A stretch of DNA of 64,000 nucleotides from Sordaria brevicollis (Eukaryota > Ascomycota > Sordariomycetes > Sordariales > Sordariaceae): assembly GCA_033439795.1 (NCBI GenBank), contig JAUTDP010000012.1, positions 2,170,001-2,234,000 of the forward strand, written 5' to 3'. Positions within the stretch are counted from its first letter, which is position 1. Each line of letters opens with the position of its first letter. The notes beneath the pieces were generated by a model that saw nothing but the letters and a program-made list of their open reading frames with translations, made no database searches and had not been told where the DNA came from. The position numbers and the translations under genes are program-made. Below, one piece after another: positions 1 through 12,533 of this stretch.

Positions 1-126
1 AAGAGTTTTATAAAACCCGAATTGGGGGTGCCTAAACTATTAGGAAGGTCTGCAGCTAGAATTTAGTGGTTGGGGCGCCTTACGTAAACCTATTTTTACT
101 AGTCGAGTTTACCCTCTAATTTAATA
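1..126 (-). repeat. 3' LTR of the copia element (partial)
   Basis: It aligns base for base with 5432-5557 apart from transitions. The element end at TTGACA in the right copy reads TTAATA here, so both the G and the C have been converted. About 16 bases of the LTR lie outside the window. Confidence 0.85.
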
Positions 127-779
127 TACCTCCCTAAATACAATTTATTTCCTAAAATAGACAAATTTAAAGCTATTTATATAAGACTAATTACTCTTCC
201 TTATTTATCTCCTTAATCCTTAGGTATTCTACCCGTTAATAACCTTCCTTATTTTATATAAAATCTATCCCTATCAATTTCCTAAACTCCTAATATTTTT
301 CTACGGTTAATACTTTGGTTATACCGTTTACGGGTATTTTTAAAATTTCGAAATACTATACTTTAATTATCCTTACCTATACCTCTTGCTTTAATTAGTA
401 TTAGTGAATATCGATATAGCGGAGTTTAATTATTAATTTTAATGCTTCTACGTTTAGAATTTTAAGTATTTGGATATTATTATATTCGAAAATTGGGGTA
501 GGGTTAGAGAATTTTAATATAAAACCTTTAAATAATTTTATAATGTATAATATTTCTTTAGCGACGTTAGAGAGGGCTACGAATTTTACTTCGGTTATAG
601 AGGTAGTTATTATTAATTATTTAAAAGTTCCCTAATAGATAAATCTATTATATAATTTTACTATAAATCCTTAGGAATTTTTACGGTTGATAGAATTATT
701 AGTAAAGGAGGCGTTAAAAGTAAATTGAAGTTTAGTATCTTTTTTATAATATAGGGCTAGGTTTATGGTAGTAAAGAGG

Positions 780-1330
780 TAATATAATATTTTATTTACG
801 GCCTTATAATACTCTAATCCTAGGTTATAATTGTATTTAGTAAATCGATTGGCCGTAAAAGTAATATTTAATTTGGTAATAACGGTTATATAGAATATAG
901 ACCCGATTTTAATTTAATATCGATAAATAGATTAATTAATAGCTTTATAATCGTAGGGTATTAATTCGATATTATTTATTAGGATTTAAATAGTACGTTT
1001 ATCGTCGGCGAGCTTATAGATTTTTTAAAAATATAACCGTTAGAATAATTAGATTTTACGGGCTTTGCGATCGCGGATTACTTTAATACCTAGGAATTAT
1101 TGTAGTTCCTCTCCTCTAATTAGGTTATACCGGGATTATAGAGTCTTTATATATTACCGGGCAATTTCCTCCTTAGTAGGGTAGTAATAGAAAATAATAT
1201 TATTAATATAATAGAAAATTAAAATACCGTCGTTAATTAAAATATAAGGATTTTTAGGGATTGCGTAGAACCTTAAGGCTTTAAATATCCTTATAAGCTC
1301 TTATTATTATAATAGTAGGGAATAACGAAG
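780..1330 (-). pseudogene. Copia reverse transcriptase remnant
   Basis: The minus strand around 1330-1150 reads as a copia reverse transcriptase: a stretch with ALRFYAIPKNPY, then GILIFYYINNIIFYY. YYINNII stands where the catalytic FYVDDI motif belongs, and valine-aspartate codons changed by G-to-A give exactly isoleucine-asparagine. Further along (about 1130-780) the frame continues with a match to the copia FLGIRVIRDR..KIWLSQ segment, then to the block containing YQIKIGSI and ANRF (the usual YQSAVGSL..TRPDI..A...RF region). Stop codons sit where Trp or Gln is expected. The polymerase is catalytically dead. Confidence 0.8.
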
Positions 1331-4300
1331 ATTATATAGTATTTTAAGGATTTTAAATACCTTCCCTTAAATATAATAATTTAGTGGTATATATATATAG
1401 ATCTTTTCGTTTATTATTGCGTTTACGAAAGCGTTAATTACATTTTATTGAATAAATTTAAAGTTGAAGCGTAAAGCTATAGTTATAAGGGTATGGAAGG
1501 ACTTTCCTATTAGGGTAGAGGTATAAGTTTTTTACCTTATAATCCTTGCTTATTAGTCTCTACGTATAATTAAACGAGTTTTAACTTTATTGAAGTAGTT
1601 ATTTTTAAAGTATTTATAAATGTATATTTATATATAATCGAGGATTTATTTGCCCTTAATTCTAGGCTCGTCGCGGTCTACTTTTACTTAAATTTTTATT
1701 TATTTATAGCTTTCGAAATAAATTCGTTCGGTTTATTTAAAAAGGTCGTTTAAGGGATATTTATCGAGGTCCTTATAATTGCGAAGTATTAGCGGTAATT
1801 AGTAATGGTAAAGGCTCTAAAGTTTATTAATAGCGATTAAGAATTTAATTATATTTTTAATAATTACTTTTTTTTTACGTATAGAGCGCTATAATTCTAT
1901 TTTAGTAATTTTCTTCCCGTACGTTATAATTATAAATTAATAAAGACGTCCGGCGTTAAATATTGCCTTTTAGGGTTCGAAATTTTTTAATAATTCCTTT
2001 TTAGCGTATTTAATACGATTTATAGCGAATACTTTTGTAAAAAAGGAAGTTGGTAATAGTATATTTAGTAATATTAGATAATTATAATTAACGAAGTAAT
2101 CGATAGCTATTTAATCCTCTTTTAAATTTATAATTTTATTAAGGGGGTTTAGAAGCGGTACGCTAATTTTTACTTCCTTAATAATTATTTCTTCGGCTTA
2201 TACCTCCTTAATATTTATTACTTCCTTTTTTTAAACCGGATTAAGAGAAAGAGAATTTAGAAGGTTATAAATATTCGTATTTTTTATATTGGTACGGTTG
2301 GTTATAAAATCGAAGGGAAATTAGTTATTTAGTAATTATTCTTTAGCGGTATATTTCTTTAATAAGGTAGTAAATTCTTCTAAAGTGAATTTTAGGGATT
2401 CGGCTTCCTTCTTTACTTTATTAATAAAGAGGGTATATTTATTAAAAATAACGTTGCGGGTATTAATAACCTCGTTAATAATAGGGTTCTAAATTCGATA
2501 AATGGCTATAGAGGTATAATTAATTAAATATCCAATTTACGCCTTAGGGTTTATTTTTTAAAATTTATTTTATTTATTTTTAGCGGTAATAATTATTATA
2601 AATATTTTATAATTATAAATTCGAAGGTAGGAGATATTAAGTTTACGGGGGGTAATTTCGTTATTATTATTATTAATTTTCTTAGTAATAGCCGTATAGA
2701 ATCTTTTATAAGGAGATTTCTAATCGTAAAAGTATTTAGGGGACCGATTATTAAAATATATTATTATAAAAATAATTTCCGGTTAAAGATCTTTAGGAAA
2801 ACGAATACTTAAATTTATAGCGCGCGCTTTATCCTTAATTACGCTTCCCGAACGTTCTACACCTTTATTTTATATTTAAATATACGGGGTAGAAGGTTCT
2901 ATAATTATTCTATATTACGTTAATAAATTTAAGAATAATTATAATTTCGTAATTTCGTTATTGTATTTTAATATTTGTATTATAACGTCGAATTATATTT
3001 TAAGGAATATAAAAAAATCGTTCAAATAGGCTACGATTATAGTGGCGAGTCGGTTATGGAGGAAATATTCTTAAATATATTTAGTAAATTTATAGGTAAT
3101 AAATATAATATTGGTATAGCTTTAATAACTTTCTTTATAATCGAGAAAATTTATAGCGAGACGTTCTTTAGCCTTATACCCTTTATTTCTAGGTTTTCGC
3201 TTAATTTATTATTTAATTTTTATTTAAATATAAGTATTATATTATTCGGTTTTAGGGTTTTCTTCGTCTTCCTCCTTTTTATTTTTAAATAGGACTTTGG
3301 CTCCTAATATATTATAGAGGTAGGATAATACCTAGGGACTAGGGTACTTTAATTTAAAATACTAAGTAAGGGGGTCTTTACGGTAATGCTTACGGTTTAT
3401 ATAAGAATTGACTATATTCCTATAAGTATAGAAGTTCGCCCGAATAAATAAATAGGGAAATTCTTTAAATAGAATTTAATAATAATGGGTTTTAAAATAA
3501 TAAAAGAATAATTAATTTATATTACGAAGGTAATTATTAAGTGGTTTATAATCCTAAAAGAAATTTTATTTACGTAATAAGTATAAGGAAATAAAATTAG
3601 CTATAAAATTAAAATAGAAGGCTATATCGTAGAGATGTAATTTCCTAGGCCCGTTCTCTCTATTAATAATGAAATTAACCTCCCTATAACTTTAAATTGT
3701 AATACGTAAGTCTTTAACCTATAAATCGTCGTTATAAAATACGTAACGGAAATTGAAAAAACGCGTAATTTCGTTAAATACGTATAAAGAGTTATTAGAA
3801 TTAAAAAGAATATAGTTTTTGAGCGGGTAAGTATTAGAGCTTCCTTTTCCCGTTTAGAGTATTATTTATATTATAACGGTTTTGTAGACTTAAATAAGGA
3901 TAAGAATAAGGTCTATAGTAGTATTTTTATTAGAGAATTAATTATTTTAAAATTAATTACTAATATTAGGGATAAAATTTATTAATTGTTTAATTATTTC
4001 CCTTCTTTAGACTTCGATTTCCCTTTTAAATTTTAAATTATTATTAAGGTTCTTAATTACCCGAATTTATATTTTAGGGTTGGGCTTCTAACGAGGGTTT
4101 AAAACCCTATTAAAAAAGAAATATTAATAGTATTTAATAATATACGTACCCTCTTCGTAGACTTTATAATAAAATAACGATAATAAATTTCCGCTTTATT
4201 TAAAATCTTTAATTTACGCTATATATTTCTTTTTACGCTAATTATATTGGGGTTTATTAAATTAAACGTCCTTTATTTTAATATTAATATCCTTTAACCT

Positions 4301-5415
4301 ATTAAGGGTATTGCTTCTAATTCTAAAGGACGCCCTACGAATACCTTTACGGCTAAATTTAGTTTATATAATTACGGGTGCCTTATTATTAAAGCCTTTA
4401 ATACGGAAATCCCCAGATAGAATACGGAAATCGAAAATATTATTAACGATTTATAAATAATATTAATGTAAAGCGCTAAAAGCTTAGCTTAATCGAATAG
4501 GGCGTAAATATTCGATAAAATTATAAAATTAAGCAGTAGTTAATAAGGATTTAAAGACTGTATAGAATTAGACTTTAATTATAATAATTTCCTAATTGTC
4601 GATTTATTTAACTATTCCTATTTTAAGCTTTATTATAAGGGGTTTATTAATATAATCGTAATAAATTTTATAAGTATCGATAAAGGTTTATTCGGGACGG
4701 TATTATAACCCTTTAATTAAAATAGAATATTATTGGGGGAAATTTTTATTATTTTGGAGGTAATTGGATTTATAATTTTAATAAACGGTTTTATATATTT
4801 ATTTAATAAATATAGTACGATATTTCGAAAAGGTTTTATATTTCTTAAACCGGTAATTAAATATATTAACGTTGTAATTATATTCCTATAGCTTTACGAT
4901 AATAAAATCGGTAAATTTAGCGGTAGCGTCGTTAATTTATTCCTTTAAGGATTTTTCGGTAAATTCTACGCCTATAGGGATATTATCGGCGCTATAAGGA
5001 GGGATTAGCGTAGTAAGGATATTATTTTTAAAATCGTTAAAGGCTTTTTTAGCCTTTTTAATATAGTAGTAGGCGGACGATTTAATAGTATAATTTATAA
5101 TAGTTAGCTTTATAGGTTTAAGGGGAATTGGTTATACCCTTAGTATATAGTTAGTAAGGTTTAGGACTTTAATGTAAATTATAAATTCATTGCTCTATTT
5201 TTTAAATTTATTTATAAAATTTAGGTAAACCTATTTAGCGACGACTTCCTTATCGATTAATTGGAATATAGTTAATAACGTAGTGGGTTACGGTAGTAAT
5301 GGTGATAATGGTTGTAGTTAGTGTAATTGAAGTTTTCGTAGCGCGGAGATTGTAAATTAGATTATTAATTATTAAATTACACCGCAAAGTGGATATTGTA
5401 ATTGAGGGTTAAAAT

Positions 5416-5557
5416 TGATGTGTGTATTTAGAAGAGTTCTGTGGAACCCGAGTTGGGGGTGCCCAGACTATTAGGAAGGTCTGTAGCCAGAATTTGGTGG
5501 CTGGGGCGCCTTACGTAAGCCTGTTTCTACTAGTCGAGTCTACCCTCTAATTTGACA
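5416..5557 (-). repeat. 5' LTR of the copia element
   Basis: This 142 bp LTR begins TGATGTG and ends TTGACA on the plus strand, giving the canonical TG...CA ends in either orientation. It has kept much more GC than its partner at 1-126. It forms the sharp edge between RIP-altered DNA and normal-composition DNA. Confidence 0.8.
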
Positions 5558-8105
5558 AATTCCCATTAGTTGATTTCATGAAGGATGAAAAGGTACGTAC
5601 CTTGACGACTGCCGTACTTGTACGTGTGTCGTGCCGTGACGTCCGTTCCTCACCGGAGTTGCCCTGCGTAGGGCAGCAGCAGGTGGGTGTGTCTTTGATC
5701 AGATTTCGCAGTCCCTGGAATTCCAGAGATGAGGAGAAGAGTGTCAAGGGACCAACGAAGTGATCAAAAGGAGAAACAAAGGGGCAATGTGCACATGCTT
5801 CATGGAATGTGGACCTCATGGAGTTCCATGTTGACAGCGCGCGCGTCATCGACAAGTGGTAGATCGGAATTGTGGCCAAGGGTTGTTGAAAGTAAGGGGG
5901 AAGAACTAACGACAAGTAAAAGGGATAGGGAGAGGGCATACCTATGTATTGTCCATTTTGACAGGCCATGCGAGATTTCCCATGCTGTCTTGTGGAAGTT
6001 GATTTGCAAAGTCGCCGCATTCCAAATGGCCTCAAGTTGGGACAGAGTGCCGGAGTATTGCTGCCGCTGGAAAACCATTGGGGAAGTGAATGAAGTTGAA
6101 TAGTCAAGGGACTAAAAATCAATATCAGTTTGTTTAAGAATAGTCAGAAGAGCCAAAATCTGCAGGATATTCTTTGGATAATGACCTCAAAGTTCTGTCG
6201 TTCTGAACTTTTGATGCTGTTCGGGATTTCACCTTCGCAAAGCAGTTGGATGTTGAATTGACGACGCCGATTGTGGATTCAACGGCTTCTTGATATCACT
6301 TCCTATTGGCAGATGAGCTAAAGACCCTGGCGAGCCGACGCCAACAGTTCATCTGATTGGCCCAGAACAGATGATCAGGGTTCCCACGTCGATGAGGAAG
6401 GAAGATCTGACAAAGCTGCCGCCTGTCCAGATCGCTGATGAAAAGAACGGAGATTTCCACGGATGAGAAGTGGAAATGTCTGAATATCCAGAGAGCTTGC
6501 CTACTGTAATTCTTTTGTGACCTCGTGACATTTCCTTGATGATGTTCTTGTGTTGCCGGCACAACTGGCTGGAGCGGTGAGGTCCCGCAGTTCGTCCCAC
6601 AAGGTTGAAGATCCACACTAGAGATCTGTCTCTGTCTGATGCAGCAAGGGTTTTGAGGCATGATGAATCCATTGTATTGTCAATGATGGGAAAGATTGAA
6701 TGAAAGGAATGGATGTGCACATCCGAAACAGCCTTCTTCTGGTAATTACCTCTAGGTGAGATATGATATCAATGTTGAAAGATGAGGAGAAGTGAACAGC
6801 AAAGGTACCTGCCTCATGGAGTCACTCACAGTGCAATGAGCTAAGGCAGGCACGCTGGCAGACCAGGGCACTGGTAACCCTTGCCACTTTCTCACTGGCC
6901 GCGCACCTGCGTAAAAAAGTGGACGAACGCGCCTGCACAGCGCAACGCGTACAAACTGGCACGGGCAATTGGCAGCACGTATGCAGCGGTTAGTAAACAA
7001 TCCGGCCAGGGTTGCAGGTGAAGTCCATTAAGTTCCCTGTCACTCGCACTTTCTTGTGCGCCCATTCAGTGCCCGTACAACCTTCATACAATACAACCTC
7101 CGCCGAACTGGACAACCTCCATATCCAACCCTTGGCTTTCAATTCAGAGTCTCGGATTCTGATCCATTCCTGTCATCCCACCTATCCCTTACAGCGCTTC
7201 TGGTATTCACCAACGGATTCTTCACGGCGATCGTTTGCGCATCGGATTGTCGTCGAATTTGGCATTTAAGCTGCCGCCATTGTTTGCGTCAGCGCCCGCG
7301 CGCCCCACCTCCAGCGATCGCAACCCTCCCCGCCGGCGCCTATAACGAGATACCGGATTACACGATACGGTACGGTCTAATACCGCGCGGAACCCGTCGG
7401 CCTCTCACTATTTAACCTGACTCCGGAAACATTGGAGTAAGGCAACTACCAACAACGAACTCGCCGACGAAGCGAGGTTGCCTCGTCAAGAGCGCGAGCG
7501 CAGCGCCTGCCTGCGCAAGTGGCTCCATCGGCCTCTTTGGCCGCAAAGGGTGCAACTTCCCAAAAGTTGCGACATGCGCATCTAGCATCGCAAGTCGCTA
7601 GGCACAGGAAGGAGCTTGGACCGTACCTACCCCAAACAAGGAACAGAAGGATAAGACGGATCAGGTCAGGAAGGTCAAGATTTGGAGAAACATTGGAGGA
7701 AGGAACAGAAAACCACCCTTGGGAACACTTTCTGTTGTCAAAGATGCCAGGCTTGGTCTGGGAATGAACTGGTCTCGACTCTCAACATCTGACGTGTTCT
7801 TGTGACGATTCTCGCCCGCCAGACTCGACTCGGCTACTCTCAACTTCTCTCCATCTCGGTTTTTACTGGTTTCCCTCCTCAGGTTCTCGATTTATGCTAC
7901 TACCCGACCATTCAACGGCTCTTTTACGTCACGACTTCACGCCGCCTTTTCCTTAGGGTTACCGGAGTCTGGAATTCCAGGTTGATTGTTGCTTCAGTCT
8001 TCCAGTCTTCCCTTTTACGACTGTCCTCACGACTGTCCCTCAAACGGGCTCTTCTCACCTCTCATCATACAACAACAAAGACAGACATTGACTTCTGTCC
8101 AAGAT
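5558..8105. other. Intergenic region and 5' leader of the Wee1 gene
   Basis: About 2.5 kb of normal composition. The open frames here are short, overlap on both strands and match no family I know. The last kilobase (about 7000-8105) is CT-rich, as expected for a long fungal 5' leader. An ACGCGT (MluI box) occurs at 6945-6950, more than 1 kb upstream of the kinase start, with no evidence that it is functional. Confidence 0.5.
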
Positions 8106-11100
8106 ATGTCCTATCCGAATGGGAGTGGGGGTACGCTTACCCTACCCTCTCCGACACACATCCATTCCGTTCGATCTTTACGAAGGTCCATTGCTCGATC
8201 TCCCTCCAAAGGTCGACAAGCTTCGACCACTCCAGCCGGCTCACCGCAGTCCCTCAACTCACTCGCTGTTTCACTACAGCAACGATCTTTGGGTGAAACT
8301 TCTACCCCACTCAAACCCGGCGAACGTCTCTCGGCCCGTTCATTACGACCTTCAAGGCCGGTCAACAGACCGATATCCAGGACGCGAATGTCCCAAAAGA
8401 GTCCCCTCAGAAGGGTCTTTGGCTCCCACAGGGATTCGGGAAATCCCATCCCACCGTCCATCTCGGCTCCCGAAGCCCGTCCACGTTGCGGAAGCAACTC
8501 TTCGCGCAGCCCCAGTCCGATAGCAAGTCCCGTGGCAAGCCCAGTTCACCATACGGAGGTGACACTTATCATGGATCACGCTACTCTGGGAAGCCCAGTT
8601 CCGGCGAAGCGGCGCAGTCTTGGTGTCGGGGCTAACCTTCTCGATGACCCTCCAGCAACATCGCATACGTCCCAAGATGATGACATTGCGCCAAGAGGAT
8701 ATGAACTGCGCTCGTCAACTCGTCGCACCACCCCGCCTCAGGATTCCGTGGCCTCCCCTGACGTTACAAGCCTACCCAAAAGAACCACCTCCCTCCGCAA
8801 GAGTACTCTACAGCAACGCCATGATGATCAGCGTAATATCCCATTGGGTCGGCGTGTTGGAGAGAAACAGCTGAACCAGGCAGCAAAAAATGCTGCTCCT
8901 GCAACTGGTACAAGCCGGACCAGACCAAGGCTGTCACTCGATCAGTATCTTCCGCCCGATGACCGTGGCAGCCCCTTCAATCCGGGGCCTTTGCCCAGCG
9001 CCTCGCTTCATCCGCTTCCCCGGTCAACCCATCAGCGTCACCCCTTGTCCCGCACTATCACACAATCTTCTTCCGGCTCTAGTCTGCCAGATGAGTCGCC
9101 TACTCATCCTCCTGTGAGCCTGGGCGAAAAGCCTAGGGTACCCATGAACTTTTCAAAGTCACTGCCACTGGGTGCTCGGCCCCTAGGTGCAAAGATCCCA
9201 CCGCCGGTGGCTACACCAAAGTACAAGCGAGCCAAGCCACTTCAGGCTGCCTTCATGTCAACTGGATTGGTATCCAAGATGAACCGAAACCCCGAGGCTG
9301 GTCCGCCTAAGCGTCCCGGTGACACTTCGGGGATTATGCCCGATACCCCTTGCAAGAAGCAGCCTTATGACTCTTCGACATTTCCCCCGAAACCATTAGA
9401 GAGTGTCAGGCGCCAGTCAAGATTGTCTTTTGGTACTGCAGCTAGCCCTCTTCCTGATGCTTCAAGTACGCCGCGCGGCAGCCCATTCGCCCCCAAGGAG
9501 CAATCTGCAAGTCTGTTCTTCAGGCAAGTTCGTGGAAAGAACCATCGAAGAGCAAGTTTGTTAAGCTTTGAGGGCGAGGATGTCGGAGGTTCACCCGAGT
9601 CTGATGATTATCCTCCGCCAACACCGACTAAGAGTCTTTTCAAGTCACAGTCAACGCCAGCACACCCCCACCTGGTACATATGACACCCACTGCCTCACG
9701 GTTTACGCATTCTGCGTCTGCTTTTGGCATTGGCAAGGAGCATAGCACGCCAAGCGCAAGCTTCGGATTTGAAAGCCCACTGGGCCCTCACAGCAACAGG
9801 GTAGCGGATCGTCCAAATACGGCCGACGGTGAACCCCTTTCGACCGTCAACAAAGATTCAACACCGATGAGCCAGTCCCTCCCCTCCTTTACCATGCGCC
9901 GCGGACGTGGCAACTCCTTCACCACCCCTGCGCCCGTCAAAACCACCATAACCGAGGCCTCAGAAAAGCATACTCCTGATTCAGCGAGCCCTTTGAATCC
10001 GAGGAACCCTAAGACACCTTCGGAAATTATGGGCCCGCCTGACGGAAGCTATCTGTCCGTGTCCAATGTCCGCAAAAGCAATATCAAGTTTGCTCGGTCG
10101 CCGTCGACGCCTACTACACTCGTCGGCCCAGGACTTCCGTCAGCAACGCCAGAAGGGCTGCCAGTTGCCAAAGGGCAGAATCGCCGAGTCAGCTCTACGC
10201 CCCAAAACTTAAATGCCCCCAGCAATGTTGATGAAGCACTGTACAGTCGCTTTGACAAGGCTGAGGTGATTGGCGGTGGTGCTTTCTCCCAAGTGTATCG
10301 TGTGGTAAAGCGCTCCACGGTGGCTTCCTTTTCTTCGTCGTTTACATCTACTCCTGGCCAACATTCGCACGAGGTGGAGAAGGTTTATGCTGTCAAGAAG
10401 ATTGCCTACAGCAGTGAGAAGCAACGCGAAAACAAGATGCGCGAGGTCAAGATTTTGAAGGCTTTAAGTACTTCTGATAAGATCGTGCACTACGTCGATA
10501 GCTGGGAACAAAAGGGATGTCTGTACATCCAGACAGAGTACTGCACCGAAGGCAGCCTTGATGCGTTCCTCAGAGAGGTTGGGCAGAACGGGAGGATGGA
10601 CGATTTCCGCATCTGGAAGACATTGCTCGAACTAAGCCAGGTAAGTCACTCAAATGCTCATGAGGTTCTGAAATGCATGCTGACCGATTATTGTACAGGG
10701 CCTGGCCGCAATCCACAGCGCTGGCTTCATCCACCTAGATCTGAAGCCTGCCAACATCTTGATTGGGTTCGACGGCTATCTCAAGGTTGGCGATTTTGGG
10801 TTCGCTGTCCCGTGGCCGGCTCCCAAAGGCGTCGAAGGCGAAGGTGACCGAGAGTATATCGGGCCTGAGATTCTTCTGGGCAAGTACGACAAGCCAGCCG
10901 ACATCTTTGCCCTCGGGCTTATTATTCTAGAGATCGCTTGCAATGTCTATCTCCCCGACAACGGCCCCACCTGGCAAGCCCTTCGGAATGGCGATTTGAC
11001 GGTTGTGCCCAGTCTTACGTCGGGTGAAGCCAGTAACTTTGTTCGCGAGGCTCAGGATTTCAACGATGACGGCGACATGTCTGGCGTCACATATGACCCG

Positions 11101-11376
11101 AGCAACTTGTTTGGTGGACAAAGGAGAGGCGAGCTCCAGGAACCTCCAAGGTTCATGATGGATGCCGAGGACCCGCATTCATTAGACAGTGTCGTCCGGT
11201 GGATGATCCAGCCTGAGCCTGCAAAGCGACCTACAGCCGAGGATCTACTCAAGATAGAGTCCGTTGACTGGGTTGCTTGCCGCAGGACCGCTGGAGCAAC
11301 GATATACGAAGGCAACTGGGGTTTGGAAACCGTTGCGACCACGGAACAGTTTGACACACAGATGACCGACGTTTGA
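8106..11376 (+). CDS. wee1: Wee1/Swe1-type mitotic inhibitor kinase
   Basis: Two exons, 8106-10640 and 10699-11376, with a 58 bp intron, give 1070 residues. Family knowledge: Wee1 kinases phosphorylate the inhibitory tyrosine of Cdk1 and delay entry into mitosis. About 700 N-terminal residues are Ser/Pro/Thr-rich and low in complexity, with many SP/TP sites, as usual for this regulatory region. The kinase domain runs from about 715 to 1040: glycine loop GGGAFSQVY (723-731), ATP lysine K764 in YAVKK, catalytic HLDLKPANI (D859) and DFG at 877-879. The activation segment has EGDREYIGPEIL, a Wee1 signature, and HLDLKPAN is also typical of Wee1 rather than ordinary kinases. The frame is open for 40 codons upstream (ATG at 7986). 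I prefer the ATG at 8106 because the protein then begins with ordinary coding composition. Confidence 0.93.
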
Positions 11377-12533
11377 GTAGTGTCTTGGACCATTCATTAC
11401 CTTGCATCCAACGTCGACATCGTCGTTCCGGACAAGGATTGTCCCTTCACCAGAACTATATGTGTGCCTAGGTTTTGTCGGTCGAATATGTTGACTGGAT
11501 ATCCATCGTGGATAGGATTTCAAAGCATTTGAAGTCCATTGTATGAGATCTGGGATATCGTGCCCTTTGTATGGGATTGCTACATCGCGACAAAGTTTTG
11601 TACCGATCTGAACACCATTCCATAAACCTTTGGAACAGCGGCTTGTCTTTCGACTGGCCACAAATTAGAGCGCCGGCCTCCTCACCACTTTCCCACAACA
11701 TCTCCTACCATTTTCCGTTACGAGCATCACATTGGGAATGCTAAGCGACCACTTTTAGAAGCTTTTTGTCATCTGCTCGGCTTGGCTTATATCGGCAATA
11801 CGAGCAAAGACAAGAGCTGCAACTTAATTCACATGGGACAAATTAGGAAAGCAGTCCATATTTTCAGCATTTTTCTGCTATGGTTCGGCTTTCATTGTTT
11901 ACGGGGTACCACAACGACTGGATCTTTTCTTATGCATACATACATCATCGGCGTTTATGGAAAAGGCAGGCGATGCATCACTACATACAATGAAAAGCGG
12001 GCTGATCATAAGGTGGCACCTCAAACAACTTTGGCGTTTTCGCGTTTTCAAAACTTTACTGTTCGCTTAACTTTGGGAGTGGAGCAAGGAGCATATTGTC
12101 ATTTGTATTTGATTACGTGCATAGAAAGTACGTGTGTATGGACTACCAAGAAGGCTGTGTGGTTTAGCATTTGTCTAACTGTCTGTCATTCGAGGGAGGA
12201 AGAGGGCAGTATCACGAAGCAGGAGAGAAAGCTGAAATCATGATGTTATGAAGGCAATGATACGAGACTAGATAGATGGAAGGGCAAAATACAATTTGCT
12301 GCTAATACCCACTATCACTTGCACTTCTACCGTACTCGAACAGTGAAGAAAATATGACATTGACCGTCAACAATAGAAACATAACATAACATAACATGAT
12401 ATACCCAACGCCTTCCACTCCCGGTTCTGTGTATCGAGCCCTTATACAAACCCAAGCAAATCCCAACCACGATAATCTTTTCCATTCCATCATCAAACAA
12501 ATCACATCACGTCCTTACTGAAACCTAGGCAGA
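11377..12533. other. Convergent intergenic region
   Basis: It lies between the 3' ends of the kinase gene and mcm2. The only frames are short and unrecognised (for example 11782-12243), without the codon pattern of the neighbours. I see only likely 3' UTR sequence here. Confidence 0.5.

Larger units (their letters stand above)
1..5557 (-). mobile_element. RIP-degraded Ty1/copia LTR retrotransposon
   Basis: Directly repeated LTR sequence lies at 1-126 (cut by the window edge) and 5416-5557. The two copies differ at about 17 aligned sites, all of them C/T or G/A transitions, and 16 of these are in the left copy. The interior is extremely AT- and TpA-rich with no open frame longer than about 100 codons. 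Read on the minus strand, it still shows a copia reverse transcriptase and the connecting region that follows it (see 780-1330). The 5' LTR is therefore the right one and the 3' LTR the left one. Only transitions separate the LTRs, which is the established RIP pattern. The target-site duplication cannot be tested because the left end is outside the window. Confidence 0.88.

Noticed and set aside
5547..6122. 191-codon minus-strand open frame
   Set aside because: It overlaps an opposite-strand frame, begins in the LTR edge and has no recognisable domain or splice context.
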